NCBI GenBank assembly: GCA_900114405.1
Contig: FOSY01000007.1
Location: 53,429-117,428, forward strand
Reading direction: 5' to 3'
Source of the DNA: Lachnospiraceae bacterium KH1T2
Lineage (GTDB): Bacteria > Bacillota > Clostridia > Lachnospirales > Lachnospiraceae
DNA: 64,000 bases
The notes under the pieces were generated by a model. That model saw nothing but the letters and a program-made list of their open reading frames with translations. It searched no databases and was not told where the DNA came from. The position numbers were made by a program, and so were the translations under genes. Shown in pieces: positions 44,706-54,138 of this stretch. The first letter of the stretch is position 1; every line of letters starts with the position of its first letter.

Positions 44706-44739
44706 AAAATACCGCAATTCCTAAGAATTGCGGTATTTT
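44706..44739. terminator. Bidirectional terminator of the GGGtGRT operon
   Basis: A 15-bp perfect stem, AAAATACCGCAATTC and complement, loop of 4 (CTAA). 44517-44705 holds no convincing gene. Confidence 0.85.
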
Positions 44740-44762
44740 CTACGTTTTTTATTGATTTTTCT

Positions 44763-45785
44763 TTAGAACTTGTTAGCCTTAGCAGCTTCCTCGATAGAAA
44801 CAGCAAGTGAAACAGTAGCTCCAACCATAGGGTTGTTACCCATTCCGATAAGACCCATCATCTCAACGTGAGCCGGAACTGATGAAGAACCAGCGAACTG
44901 AGCGTCTGAGTGCATACGGCCAAGTGTATCTGTGAAACCATAAGAAGCAGGACCTGCAGCCATGTTATCTGGGTGAAGTGTACGACCTGTACCACCGCCT
45001 GATGCTACTGAGAAGTACTTCTTACCTTCTTCAAGTCTTTCCTTCTTATATGTTCCTGCTACTGGGTGCTGGAAACGTGTAGGGTTAGTAGAGTTACCTG
45101 TGATAGATACGTCTACGTTCTCGTGCCACATAACCTTAACACCTTCACGAACGTCATTAGAACCGTAGCACTTAACTGCTGCACGAGGACCATTAGAATA
45201 TGGTGTCTCGCTTACGATCTTAAGCTCATCTGTGTGGTAATCCATCTCTGTCTCAACGAATGTGAAACCATTGATACGTGAGATGATCTTAGCAGCGTCT
45301 TTTCCAAGACCGTTAAGGATTACACGAAGAGGCTTCTGACGTACTTTGTTAGCCTTTGTAGCGATACCGATAGCACCCTCAGCAGCTGCGAATGACTCGT
45401 GACCTGCAAGGAATGCGAAACACTCTGTATCCTCTTCAAGAAGCATCTTACCAAGGTTACCATGTCCAAGACCAACCTTACGCTGATCAGCAACAGAACC
45501 CTTGATACAGAAGCTCTGAAGACCTTCGCCGATAGCTGCAGCAGCTTCTGAAGCCTTACGGCAGTTCTTCTTGATAGCGATTGCAGCACCTACTGTGTAA
45601 GCGTAGCAAGCGTTCTCGAAACAGATTGGCTGTACTCCCTTTACAAGGTTGTAAACATCAAGACCAGCGTCTTTTGTTACCTGTACAGCTTCTTCAATAG
45701 AATTCATACCGTAGTTCTTAAGAACTGCGATAATGTTATCATAACGTCTTTCTTTAGACTCAAATACAATATTCTCGTCAGCCAT
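44763..45785 (-). CDS. GGGtGRT family protein
   Basis: 340 residues. Carries the name-giving motif in VASGGGTGRTLHPDN (~275), plus CFENACYAYTVGAAIAIKK and FLAGHESFAAAEGAIGIATK. A conserved family of anaerobes with no assigned biochemical role. Lies 23 bases after a NifU-like scaffold gene, its regular partner. Several conserved Cys (CFENAC, CRKA, SFCIKG) could hold a cluster; that is inference. Codon use looks like a strongly expressed gene. Confidence 0.92.
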   Translation of the reverse strand: MADENIVFESKERRYDNIIAVLKNYGMNSIEEAVQVTKDAGLDVYNLVKGVQPICFENACYAYTVGAAIAIKKNCRKASEAAAAIGEGLQSFCIKGSVADQRKVGLGHGNLGKMLLEEDTECFAFLAGHESFAAAEGAIGIATKANKVRQKPLRVILNGLGKDAAKIISRINGFTFVETEMDYHTDELKIVSETPYSNGPRAAVKCYGSNDVREGVKVMWHENVDVSITGNSTNPTRFQHPVAGTYKKERLEEGKKYFSVASGGGTGRTLHPDNMAAGPASYGFTDTLGRMHSDAQFAGSSSVPAHVEMMGLIGMGNNPMVGATVSLAVSIEEAAKANKF

Positions 45786-45808
45786 TATTGTCTGTCCTCC
45801 TTCTTTAA

Positions 45809-46501
45809 TTACTGTTTTCTAGGATCGATGAACTTAACTGCATCGTCAACACGACCATACTGGCCCTTTGCCTTCTCGAATGCTGTGTTAGTGTCATCAC
45901 CTGCTTTGATGAAGTCCATCATCTTACCGAAGTTGACAAACTTGTAACCGATGATATTGTCATCAGCGTCAAGACCAAGATCTGTGATGTAACCATCTGT
46001 CATCTCAAGGTAACGTGGTCCCTTCTCAAGTGTACCGTAGATTGTACCAACCTGTGAACGGAATCCCTTACCAAGATCCTCAAGTCCTGCACCGATAGCA
46101 AGTCCATCCTCAGAGAATGCAGACTGTGAACGTCCGTATACGATCTGAAGGAATAACTCTCTCATAGCTGTATTGATAGCATCACATACAAGGTCTGTAT
46201 TAAGTGCTTCAAGAACTGTAAGTCCAGGAAGGATTTCGCCTGCCATAGCAGCTGACTGTGTCATACCTGAACATCCGATAGTCTCAACAAGAGCCTCCTG
46301 AATGATACCCTCCTTAATGTTGAGAGAAAGTTTGCAGGCACCCTGCTGAGGAGCACACCAGCCCACACCGTGTGTGAAACCGGAAATATCTTTTACTTCC
46401 TTAGCCTGAACCCATTTTGCTTCTTCTGGGATAGGTGCGCAGCCATGGTGCACGTCCTGGTGCACTTTGCACATATCTTCGACCTTTTTTGTGTAAATCA
46501 T
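45809..46501 (-). CDS. NifU/IscU-like iron-sulfur scaffold-type protein
   Basis: 230 residues from ATG 46501 (GAAAGGAGAT upstream; the longer frame to 46543 lacks an RBS). VGWCAPQQGACKLSLN and ALVETIGCSGMTQSAAMAGE resemble the cluster-binding region of NifU_N proteins; INTAMRELFLQIVYGRSQSA follows. Longer than standard IscU (~130). No cysteine desulfurase in the window. Probably co-expressed with the GGGtGRT gene. Confidence 0.85.
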   Translation of the reverse strand: MIYTKKVEDMCKVHQDVHHGCAPIPEEAKWVQAKEVKDISGFTHGVGWCAPQQGACKLSLNIKEGIIQEALVETIGCSGMTQSAAMAGEILPGLTVLEALNTDLVCDAINTAMRELFLQIVYGRSQSAFSEDGLAIGAGLEDLGKGFRSQVGTIYGTLEKGPRYLEMTDGYITDLGLDADDNIIGYKFVNFGKMMDFIKAGDDTNTAFEKAKGQYGRVDDAVKFIDPRKQ

Positions 46502-46685
46502 GTGAAATCTCCTTTCAGAAAATGATTGCTCTCCGGGCGACACTCTCTCAAGTACTACTTCGTAATCAGATGTGAACGAGCCATTTTAACATACTTAAGA
46601 ATCCGCGTGAGCCATTCCCGGAATCTTGATAATTTTCTCACAAATTCTTTTTAATTGCAATATCTTTTACACACCTTTATGACGA

Positions 46686-46704
46686 TTCATAAAAGTTTTA
46701 TGAA
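46686..46704. promoter_or_regulatory. 19-bp perfect palindrome upstream of the Fe-S operon
   Basis: TTCATAAAAGTTTTATGAA, 185 bases before the NifU-like start. Size and symmetry fit a dimeric repressor (Fur/PerR- or Crp/Fnr-like). A possible promoter downstream is TTGCAA - 17 - GAAAAT. The rest of 46502-46831 shows no gene. Confidence 0.55.
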
Positions 46705-46767
46705 CAATGTATAAACTTTGATACAAGTTCGTTCAAAACTGTCGTAAATGTGACAAATCTAAATGAG

Positions 46768-46815
46768 AAAGCCGATCCATCAATGTAATAAACAACTGAT
46801 AAATCGGCTTTTATT
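46768..46815. terminator. Hairpin between the LbH-transferase gene and the Fe-S operon
   Basis: AAAGCCGAT pairs with ATCGGCTTT (46768-46811) around a 26-base loop; a T-rich stretch follows on the plus strand, less clearly on the minus strand. Likely ends the topB-transferase transcript. Confidence 0.5.
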
Positions 46816-46831
46816 TATAATTTATTTACAT

Positions 46832-47503
46832 TTATTCCGTTTTTGAAACAATGTTATCCTGTGATTTATATATAGAATTTGCAGGAATCACACCTCTTAC
46901 GCATGATGTAGGGTAAATATTTGTATTTCTTCCAAGCACAGTACCAGGATTTAAGACGCTATTGCATCCAACCTCGACATGATCTCCGAGCATTGCACCG
47001 AATTTTTTAAGACCGGTGTCGATTTTTTCACCTGCCTGATTTTTTACAACAACCGGCTTCTTGTCTGACTTTACATTTGATGTGATAGAGCCTGCTCCCA
47101 TGTGTGAGTATACACCAAGTATAGAATCACCCACGTAGTTATAATGCGGAACCTGCACATGGTTAAAAATTATAACATTCTTAAGCTCTGTCGAATTTCC
47201 AACCACACAGTCATCTCCGACAAGTGCCTTTCCTCTGATAAATGCACACTGACGAACTTCTGTGCGCTCACCGATTATACAAGGACCTGTGATAGAAACA
47301 GTAGGCCAGACCTTTGCAGATTTTGCGATCCAGATATCCTCGCCCTTCTTCTCATAAACTTCAGGGTCAAGTGTCTCGCCTATCTTCTTTATAAGTTCCC
47401 CAATACCTGCAAGTGCTTCCCAAGGGTAAGTGAATCCTTTCAGATACTCCGATGCTCTTGTTTCATTCAGGTCATATAAATTTACTATCTTTGCTTCTTC
47501 CAT
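46832..47503 (-). CDS. Left-handed beta-helix (hexapeptide repeat) protein, GlmU-C-like
   Basis: 223 residues. Hexapeptide repeats IGPC-like turns (ITGPCIIGERTEVRQCAFIR; VGDDCVVGNSTELKNVIIFN; LGDHVEVGCNSVLNPGTVLG) form a beta-helix as in the acetyltransferase part of GlmU or related nucleotidyltransferases. There is no N-terminal pyrophosphorylase domain. Substrate unknown. 19 bases after topB, so probably in the same operon. Confidence 0.85.
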   Translation of the reverse strand: MEEAKIVNLYDLNETRASEYLKGFTYPWEALAGIGELIKKIGETLDPEVYEKKGEDIWIAKSAKVWPTVSITGPCIIGERTEVRQCAFIRGKALVGDDCVVGNSTELKNVIIFNHVQVPHYNYVGDSILGVYSHMGAGSITSNVKSDKKPVVVKNQAGEKIDTGLKKFGAMLGDHVEVGCNSVLNPGTVLGRNTNIYPTSCVRGVIPANSIYKSQDNIVSKTE

Positions 47504-47522
47504 TTTTGCTAAAGCCTTCCTT

Positions 47523-49541
47523 TTACTTACTTTTCTTAGAGCCCGCTGCCGCAGTAAGTGACTTGATCTGCCTTATCCTGCCTCCAAGCACTCCGCTCAG
47601 GTCTCTCGCTCTGATATTTTCCACATATTTTGCAACATACTGATCAAGTTTAACACGATATTTGTCAGACGTCATCTCCCCTTTTTCCACCATCGAGAGT
47701 CCCTTCTCCCAGCTGGCAGTCATTTCGGGGTTGAGCATTGACGGCATAGTGAGATACACTACCTCATATACCATCTCGCCAAATTCCCTGGGTGTGAGCA
47801 CCTGAGTTTTCTTATTCTGCGCAAGATATCCTATCTTTACAAGCTTTTCTATGATTCCGGCTCTTGTCGCCGATGTGCCGATCCCCGCGCCTTTTATCTG
47901 CGCTCTGAGTTCTTCGTCTTCGATGAGCTGGCCTGCATTCTCCATAGCAAGTACCATAGAGCCCGATGTATATCTCTTCGGAGGAGAAGTTTTACCGGTC
48001 TTGATGCTAAAATCTGCCGGATGCACTTCCATGCCTTTCTTCAAGACATCTGCCAATGCAGCAAGTCCTTCGTTTCCCTCATCCTCTTCTTCCTGCTCAT
48101 CCTCAGCAGACTTCTTTTTATCTTTAGGTTTATTCTGCCCGGTTATCACAAAGTAACCAGGCTCCTTCAAAACCTTTGAAGAAGTGAAGAAGCTTTCCTT
48201 TCCGACGGTAGTGACAATTGCAAACTTTTCATATACAGCCGGCGGATAAAAGATTGAGAGAAATCTTCTAACTATCACATCGTATACCCGCTTTGCTATA
48301 TCCGAAAGTTTATTATATTCGCTCAAATTTCCTGTCGGTATTATCGCATAGTGATCCGTAACCTTTGAATCATCTGTATATTGCGACTTTATCAGCCCTG
48401 AGTAAAGCTTTTCATCCAATATCTTTTTAGTAAATGACGCAGTTGGTGTATATTTGACAACACCATTGAGGTTCTTTGCTATCTCTTTAGCTGCTGCAGT
48501 CGAAAGCACACGCGCATCCGTTCTTGGGTACGTAGTAAGCTTCTTTTCGTAAAGCTCCTGCGCAATGTTCAAGGTTTCATTCGGGCTTATCTTAAAGCGC
48601 TTAGTGCATGTTGCCTGAAGCTCTGCAAGATTAAAAAGAAGCGGAGGCTTTTTCCTCTCCTGAGACTTGCTGACTGACGCTATCTTTCCCTCTCCGGCAA
48701 GTCTAAGCACCTCTATCATAGCTTTAGCATCTTCTTCTTTCTTGAAACCTTTTTCACTGTAGAGCTTAGGTGATTCAAAGTAGTCAGAGCCTTTGACTGC
48801 TTTCCACTCTCCGGTATAGGAATTGTCACCCACAGAAAAAGTAGCTATAACGCGATAAAAGAAGGTTTCAACAAAGTCACGTATCTCTCGTTCACGGCGA
48901 ACTACCATTCCCAGGACACACGTCATCACACGCCCTACCGCTATCGCAGAGTACTTCTTTGTCCCGGCTGTATCATTCAGAAGTCTTCCATACTTTACCG
49001 ATAATGCTCTCGAAAAGTTTATACCCATGGCATAATCTTCTATTCCACGCATTATACCGGCCTTTGAAAGATTATCATACGCACTGTAGGGCTTCGCCTC
49101 TCTCATACCTCTTGAAACTTCTTCTTCGGTACATGAGTCGATCCAGACACGTTTTTCCTCCATGCCTTCTCTAACTCCGCCATACATGCGGATAAGCTCT
49201 TCTATAACCTGTCCTTCACGTCCTGAGTCTCCCGCCCAGAGTACAGTTGAGATATCCTCACGATGAAGAGCTTCATTTACTATCTTGTACTGCTTTTTTA
49301 CGCTGTCGATAACTTCGTACTTGTATTCACCCGGAAGAAATGGCAGATCTGCCATTGTCCATTTTTTATATTTGGCATCATATTTTTCAGGATAACTCAT
49401 CGATACCAGATGTCCTACACACCACGTTATCACATAATCCTGATTTTCAATCGAACCGTCACGACGACCGCTCACCTTTAAGATCTGAGCGTATTCGCGA
49501 GCCACAGACGGTTTCTCCGTTATAATTAGAATTTTTCCCAT
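47523..49541 (-). CDS. topB: DNA topoisomerase III
   Basis: 672 residues. TOPRIM domain ILIITEKPSVAREYAQILK and AGDSGREGQ (metal-binding Asp/Glu), catalytic Tyr in LTTYPRTDARVLS (~339), and type IA toroid motifs (GIGTSATRAGIIEKL ~555). A type IA enzyme that decatenates DNA and resolves recombination intermediates. No C-terminal zinc fingers, as usual for topB. Confidence 0.95.
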   Translation of the reverse strand: MGKILIITEKPSVAREYAQILKVSGRRDGSIENQDYVITWCVGHLVSMSYPEKYDAKYKKWTMADLPFLPGEYKYEVIDSVKKQYKIVNEALHREDISTVLWAGDSGREGQVIEELIRMYGGVREGMEEKRVWIDSCTEEEVSRGMREAKPYSAYDNLSKAGIMRGIEDYAMGINFSRALSVKYGRLLNDTAGTKKYSAIAVGRVMTCVLGMVVRREREIRDFVETFFYRVIATFSVGDNSYTGEWKAVKGSDYFESPKLYSEKGFKKEEDAKAMIEVLRLAGEGKIASVSKSQERKKPPLLFNLAELQATCTKRFKISPNETLNIAQELYEKKLTTYPRTDARVLSTAAAKEIAKNLNGVVKYTPTASFTKKILDEKLYSGLIKSQYTDDSKVTDHYAIIPTGNLSEYNKLSDIAKRVYDVIVRRFLSIFYPPAVYEKFAIVTTVGKESFFTSSKVLKEPGYFVITGQNKPKDKKKSAEDEQEEEDEGNEGLAALADVLKKGMEVHPADFSIKTGKTSPPKRYTSGSMVLAMENAGQLIEDEELRAQIKGAGIGTSATRAGIIEKLVKIGYLAQNKKTQVLTPREFGEMVYEVVYLTMPSMLNPEMTASWEKGLSMVEKGEMTSDKYRVKLDQYVAKYVENIRARDLSGVLGGRIRQIKSLTAAAGSKKSK

Positions 49542-49588
49542 AACTTATATTGTATCACATTTGAAGCTCCCATCCAATGAATTACGAT

Positions 49589-49894
49589 CTACTCCTCGTC
49601 TGCCCCGGCTTCCTGAGGCCTTACCTCAGCCTGCTCAACGTCTTTTATCCAAATTTTCCCATGTTCATACAATATAACTATGTTCCATAAACACGCAAAT
49701 GATGCTATCCCAAACATCACAGACAGCATAGGACTTCTTACGCAGATACTTATCAGCATGAATGTTATACCCGCCATAAAAAAAACAGGTCTGCATTTCT
49801 TCGAAAAGCATCCCTCCGCTCTTTTAACTAATTGATGCATTATCCACATCACCCCAAAACAGAATACCGCCATCATAAGCCCGGATAAATTCAT
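49589..49894 (-). CDS. Small membrane protein of unknown function
   Basis: 101 residues from ATG 49894 (TATGGAGATT upstream). Three hydrophobic segments (LMMAVFCFGVMWIMHQL; FFMAGITFMLISICV; VMFGIASFACLWNIVILY) and an acidic C-terminus. Not recognised. Confidence 0.65.
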   Translation of the reverse strand: MNLSGLMMAVFCFGVMWIMHQLVKRAEGCFSKKCRPVFFMAGITFMLISICVRSPMLSVMFGIASFACLWNIVILYEHGKIWIKDVEQAEVRPQEAGADEE

Positions 49895-49981
49895 ACAATA
49901 ATCTCCATAATCTATTCTAAACACTTGAAACAATGTTAAAGTGCTGCGATCTGAAAGTTACGATAATTATATCCATTATAG

Positions 49982-50012
49982 CAAAAACAGCCGAGGATTT
50001 CTCCCCGACTGT
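49982..50012 (-). terminator. Terminator of asd
   Basis: ACAG-t-CGGGG pairs with CCtCGgCTGT (49987-50012), followed on the minus strand by TTTTTGC. Confidence 0.65.
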
Positions 50013-50034
50013 CGATAGTTTTTTATTTTTATAT

Positions 50035-51117
50035 TTATTTCTTTGTGATGTATCCCTTTGCCTTAAGAAGTTCTGCGCAAAGAACAGCGCCGCCTGCTGC
50101 ACCACGTACTGTATTGTGTGAAAGTCCCACAAACTTATAATCAAAGAGAGTATCCTCTCTGAGACGTCCGATTGAAACGCCGAATCCATTTTCATAGTCA
50201 ACATCAAGCTGTACCTGAGGACGGTTATCCTCTTCAAGATACTGGATAAACTGCTTTGGAGCTGATGGAAGTCCAAGCTTCTGCGGCTCACCGCTGAATT
50301 CTACCATCTTCTTGATAAGCTCTTCCTTTGAAGGCTTCTTTGCAAAGCTTACAAATACTGCTGCTGTGTGACCATTAAGGATCGGAACACGGATACACTG
50401 GCTTGTGATAAGCGGAGCAGAAGCAGGCTCGATATGATCACCTTCAATATGACCAAATATTCTGAGCGGCTCTTTCTCTGACTTTTCCTCTTCGCCGCTG
50501 ATGAATGGGATGATATTGTGCTCCATCTCCGGCCAGTCCTTAAATGTCTTTCCTGCACCTGAGATAGCCTGATATGTTGTTACAACAACCTTTGTCGGCT
50601 CAAACTCTCTCCACGCATAGAGAACAGGTGCATATGACTGGATTGAGCAGTTCGGTTTAACTGCGATGAATCCTCTTGTTGTTCCAAGTCTCTTTTTCTG
50701 AGCCTCGATAATTTCTGCATGCTCAGGGTTGATCTCAGGGATGATCATTGGAACATCCGGTGTCCAGCGATGTGCGCTGTTATTTGAAACTACCGGAGTT
50801 TCTGTCTTTGCATAAGCTTCTTCGATTGCTTTGATCTCATCCTTGCTCATGTCTACTGCTGAGAAGCAGAAATCTACTTCTTTTGCAACATTTTCTACAT
50901 CACTTACGTCTTTTACAATGATATTTTTAACAGCCTCAGGCATTGGAGTATCCATCTTCCAACGTCCGCCGATTGCTTCTTCATATGTCTTTCCTGCACT
51001 TCTTGGGCTGGCTGCAATAGTTGTCACTTCAAACCACGGATGATTTTCAAGCAGAGATACAAATCTCTGACCTACCATACCTGTTCCGCCGAGTACTGCT
51101 ACTTTCAGTTTGTCCAT
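50035..51117 (-). CDS. asd: Aspartate-semialdehyde dehydrogenase
   Basis: 360 residues from ATG 51117. NADP-binding VAVLGGTGMVGQRFVSLLEN, catalytic Cys in KPNCSIQSYAPVLYAW (~155), and RVPILNGHTAAVFVSF. Makes aspartate semialdehyde for Lys, Thr, Met and peptidoglycan diaminopimelate. Sequence type resembles the archaeal/fungal-like branch. 52 bases downstream of argH. Confidence 0.94.
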   Translation of the reverse strand: MDKLKVAVLGGTGMVGQRFVSLLENHPWFEVTTIAASPRSAGKTYEEAIGGRWKMDTPMPEAVKNIIVKDVSDVENVAKEVDFCFSAVDMSKDEIKAIEEAYAKTETPVVSNNSAHRWTPDVPMIIPEINPEHAEIIEAQKKRLGTTRGFIAVKPNCSIQSYAPVLYAWREFEPTKVVVTTYQAISGAGKTFKDWPEMEHNIIPFISGEEEKSEKEPLRIFGHIEGDHIEPASAPLITSQCIRVPILNGHTAAVFVSFAKKPSKEELIKKMVEFSGEPQKLGLPSAPKQFIQYLEEDNRPQVQLDVDYENGFGVSIGRLREDTLFDYKFVGLSHNTVRGAAGGAVLCAELLKAKGYITKK

Positions 51118-51169
51118 TGATCTTCTCACTTTCTGCGCTCTTGCGCTGCTCCTCTTTTAGTTTTAAAAG

Positions 51170-52555
51170 TCAGTCATTGACTTTAAGATAGCTTTTATAA
51201 TAATCTACGTTTTTCTGCATTGCCGCATGTCCCGGCGCACCATCTGTCAGACGCTTCTCCACACACGTCTGAAGGCTTATCGCATCGTAGATATCATCCT
51301 CAAATACTTCTGACTCGCTCTTCCACTCATCGAGTGAAAGGTCATCCAGTGCTTTACCTTCATCAAGACATTTCAATACAAGTCTTCCTATAATACCATG
51401 TGCATCCCTGAAAGGAACACCTTTTTTTACAAGATAATCTGCCGCATCTGTAGCATTAGTGAAGCCATTCTTTGCACTCTTCTCCATAACGTCTTTACGA
51501 AATCTGATCGTCTCGATCATCCCTGTAAACAATTCTATACAGCCGCTTACGGTATCCATGGCATCATAAGCCACTTCTTTATCCTCCTGCATATCCTTAT
51601 CATATGCAAGCGGTATGCCCTTCATCGTAGTTAAAAGACTTATCAGCGCACCATATACGCGTCCCGTTTTGCCTCTCACAAGCTCAGCGATATCCGGGTT
51701 CTTCTTCTGCGGCATTATACTTGAGCCTGTGCTGTATGCATCATCTATCTCCACAAATCGGTATTCGTTGGAATTCCATATGATGATTTCCTCTGAAAAT
51801 CTTGAAAGATGCATCATTATAATAGCTAATGCATCAAGAAACTCTATAAGGTAATCTCTGTCTGAAACCGAATCCATACTGTTTCTTGTAGGTCCGAGGT
51901 CGAATTCAAGAAGCTCTGCTGTCCTTTTCCTGTTCAACGGATAAGTCGTTCCTGCAAGTGCACCTGAGCCAAGCGGACAGCTGTTCATTCTTTTTATGAT
52001 ATCCGCAAGTCTGGCTCTGTCCCTTATGAACATTTCCATATACGCACCCATATAATGTGCAAGCGTAACCGGCTGAGCCTTCTGAAGATGCGTAAATCCC
52101 GGCATGAATGTATCCAGATTATTCTCTATAATGGTCAGCAGCGCTTTCTGTAATCGAGCAAGCTTTTCATCGACAGACTTGATTTCTCTTCTTGTATAGA
52201 GCTTCATATCGAGTGCAACCTGATCGTTACGGCTTCTGCCAGTGTGAAGGCGTTTGCCCGCATCACCGATTCGCTCTGTAAGTACAGCTTCCACAAAGCT
52301 ATGAATATCCTCGTACTTAGAAGTGATCTCAAGCTTGCCTGATTCCACATCCTCAAGTATCCCTTTGAGACCTTCCACTATCGCATGTGCATCGTCATCA
52401 GAGATTATCCCTGCTTCTCCAAGCATAGTCGCATGTGCGATGCTTCCCTGAATATCCTCTCTGTACATACGTCGGTCAAAAGTGATGGATGCGTTGAAAT
52501 CATAAGCATTCTGATCTGTTCCGTTTTTAAATCTTCCGCCCCAAAGCTGAGCCAT
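51170..52555 (-). CDS. argH: Argininosuccinate lyase
   Basis: 461 residues from ATG 52555 (GGAGG 8 bases upstream). Fumarase/aspartase superfamily signature GSSIMPQKKNPDIAELVRG (~283), plus HTGRSRNDQVALD and FTHLQKAQPVTLAHY. Splits argininosuccinate to arginine and fumarate. No argG nearby. Confidence 0.96.
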   Translation of the reverse strand: MAQLWGGRFKNGTDQNAYDFNASITFDRRMYREDIQGSIAHATMLGEAGIISDDDAHAIVEGLKGILEDVESGKLEITSKYEDIHSFVEAVLTERIGDAGKRLHTGRSRNDQVALDMKLYTRREIKSVDEKLARLQKALLTIIENNLDTFMPGFTHLQKAQPVTLAHYMGAYMEMFIRDRARLADIIKRMNSCPLGSGALAGTTYPLNRKRTAELLEFDLGPTRNSMDSVSDRDYLIEFLDALAIIMMHLSRFSEEIIIWNSNEYRFVEIDDAYSTGSSIMPQKKNPDIAELVRGKTGRVYGALISLLTTMKGIPLAYDKDMQEDKEVAYDAMDTVSGCIELFTGMIETIRFRKDVMEKSAKNGFTNATDAADYLVKKGVPFRDAHGIIGRLVLKCLDEGKALDDLSLDEWKSESEVFEDDIYDAISLQTCVEKRLTDGAPGHAAMQKNVDYYKSYLKVND

Positions 52556-52581
52556 TTGCAAACCTCCGGATAATAATTAGA

Positions 52582-52980
52582 CTAATATTCTGAATTCTTT
52601 TCCTTTATAGTTATAAATGTTCCAAGAAACACAAGTGAACCTGTCACAACCTCAGAAAACATTCCTGTAGCAGCACCTGCTATCATAATTGCCGCTACTA
52701 TAAGAAGAGCAACCCATGAAGGTGAATTCCCAAGCAAAATTCCCATTGCTATCTCTATCACAAGTGTGATCACCAAAGCCAAAGCTGACATTGTATGCAT
52801 CTGTACATGAAGGAATGTACAGATAACAGTGACAAGAATGATCACAGCCAGCGCGATCAGTGTAAATGTTTCTGCCGCAAAATACCCATCAAACACCGGC
52901 TTTTTCTTCTTCCATTCCGGCTTCTTTGATTCCTCTCGTTTCATAATATCCGCACGGATGGATTTTCTATTTTCTTCCAT
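52582..52980 (-). CDS. Small membrane protein of unknown function
   Basis: 132 residues from ATG 52980 (TTGGAG upstream). Cytosolic basic N-terminus (MKREESKKPEWKKKKP), then four membrane helices (TFTLIALAVIILVTVICTFL; SALALVITLVIEIAMGILLG; WVALLIVAAIMIAGAATGMF; VVTGSLVFLGTFITI). 26 bases before argH; possibly co-transcribed. Unknown family. Confidence 0.75.
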   Translation of the reverse strand: MEENRKSIRADIMKREESKKPEWKKKKPVFDGYFAAETFTLIALAVIILVTVICTFLHVQMHTMSALALVITLVIEIAMGILLGNSPSWVALLIVAAIMIAGAATGMFSEVVTGSLVFLGTFITIKEKNSEY

Positions 52981-53107
52981 AACTAAAGTAATCTCCAAAA
53001 TCTATATAAAAAACTTATTTTCTTCTCTCAAAACTTATCGTCTATTATAGACCGACATTTCGTCACACGTCAACACATTTTAACTTTAAAGCGATAAACT
53101 TTTAAAA

Positions 53108-54118
53108 TCACCGTGTAAAATATGGGACTTTCTCGGCTATCTTATCTATTTTCTCAAGCTCCTCATCTGTAAAATCCGGATGTTCAAGTGCTCGTATATT
53201 ATCAAGTATCTGTGACGATTTTGATGCGCCAATGAGAACAGTTGTGACATTCTCATGGTTCAAAACCCATGCCAGAGACATTTCCGCAAGTGTCTGGCCT
53301 CGCTCAAGCGCAAGCTCGTTTAGCTCTTTTATCTGTGAAATTCTCTCTTCAGTAAAAGCTCCCTCGCCTAAAAATCTTCCATCTGTTTTAACGCGGCTGT
53401 CCTCCGGAATACCATTGATATACCTGTCTGTAAGCATACCTTGTGCAAGCGGGCTAAAGCAGATGATGCCTTTACCAAGTTTTCCTGATGTTTCCAGAAG
53501 TCCATTGCGCTCTATAGTCCTGTCAAATATCGAATATCTATTCTGATTTATTACAAATGGAACTTTCAACTCGCTCAATATAGCCGCTGCCTTTTCAAGC
53601 GTTTCCCCATCATAGTTTGAAAGTCCTGCATATAATGCTTTTCCACTCTGAACTGCAGATGCAAGCGCTCCCATAGTCTCTTCAAGCGGAGTTTCCGGAT
53701 CCATCCTGTGGTGATAAAAAATGTCCACATAATCAAGCCCCATTCTCTTAAGGCTCTGATCGAGGCTTGCCAGCAGATATTTTCTTGACCCCCAATTTCC
53801 ATAAGGGCCTTCCCACATTTCATAACCGGCCTTTGTGCTTATTATCATCTCGTCTCTGTATGCTCCAAGCTCTTCTCGAAGTATCCTTCCGAAATTTCTT
53901 TCAGCGCTCCCCGGCTCCGGGCCATAATTGTTTGCAAGGTCAAAATGAGTTATTCCATTATCAAAAGCCGTCTCACAGAGTTCGACCATATTTGAGTAAT
54001 TAGCCGTATCTCCAAAATTATGCCAAAGTCCCAGGCTGAACCTAGGCATCATTAAACCGCTTTCACCGCATCTTTTATAGTCAATTTTCTCATATCTCTC
54101 ACGATCTGCTAAATACAT
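53108..54118 (-). CDS. Aldo/keto reductase, YghZ-like
   Basis: 336 residues. FDLANNYGPEPGSAERNFGR (Asp and Tyr of the tetrad), STKAGYEMWEGPYGNWGSRK (Lys) and YVDIFYHHRMDPETP (His) match the L-glyceraldehyde-3-phosphate reductase group (YghZ). NADPH-dependent carbonyl reduction. Last gene of the sugar-sensing cluster, 20 bases after the lipoprotein gene; it could also act on lactaldehyde-like aldehydes. Confidence 0.9.
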   Translation of the reverse strand: MYLADRERYEKIDYKRCGESGLMMPRFSLGLWHNFGDTANYSNMVELCETAFDNGITHFDLANNYGPEPGSAERNFGRILREELGAYRDEMIISTKAGYEMWEGPYGNWGSRKYLLASLDQSLKRMGLDYVDIFYHHRMDPETPLEETMGALASAVQSGKALYAGLSNYDGETLEKAAAILSELKVPFVINQNRYSIFDRTIERNGLLETSGKLGKGIICFSPLAQGMLTDRYINGIPEDSRVKTDGRFLGEGAFTEERISQIKELNELALERGQTLAEMSLAWVLNHENVTTVLIGASKSSQILDNIRALEHPDFTDEELEKIDKIAEKVPYFTR

Positions 54119-54138
54119 TCCCCAATACCTGCCTTTCT

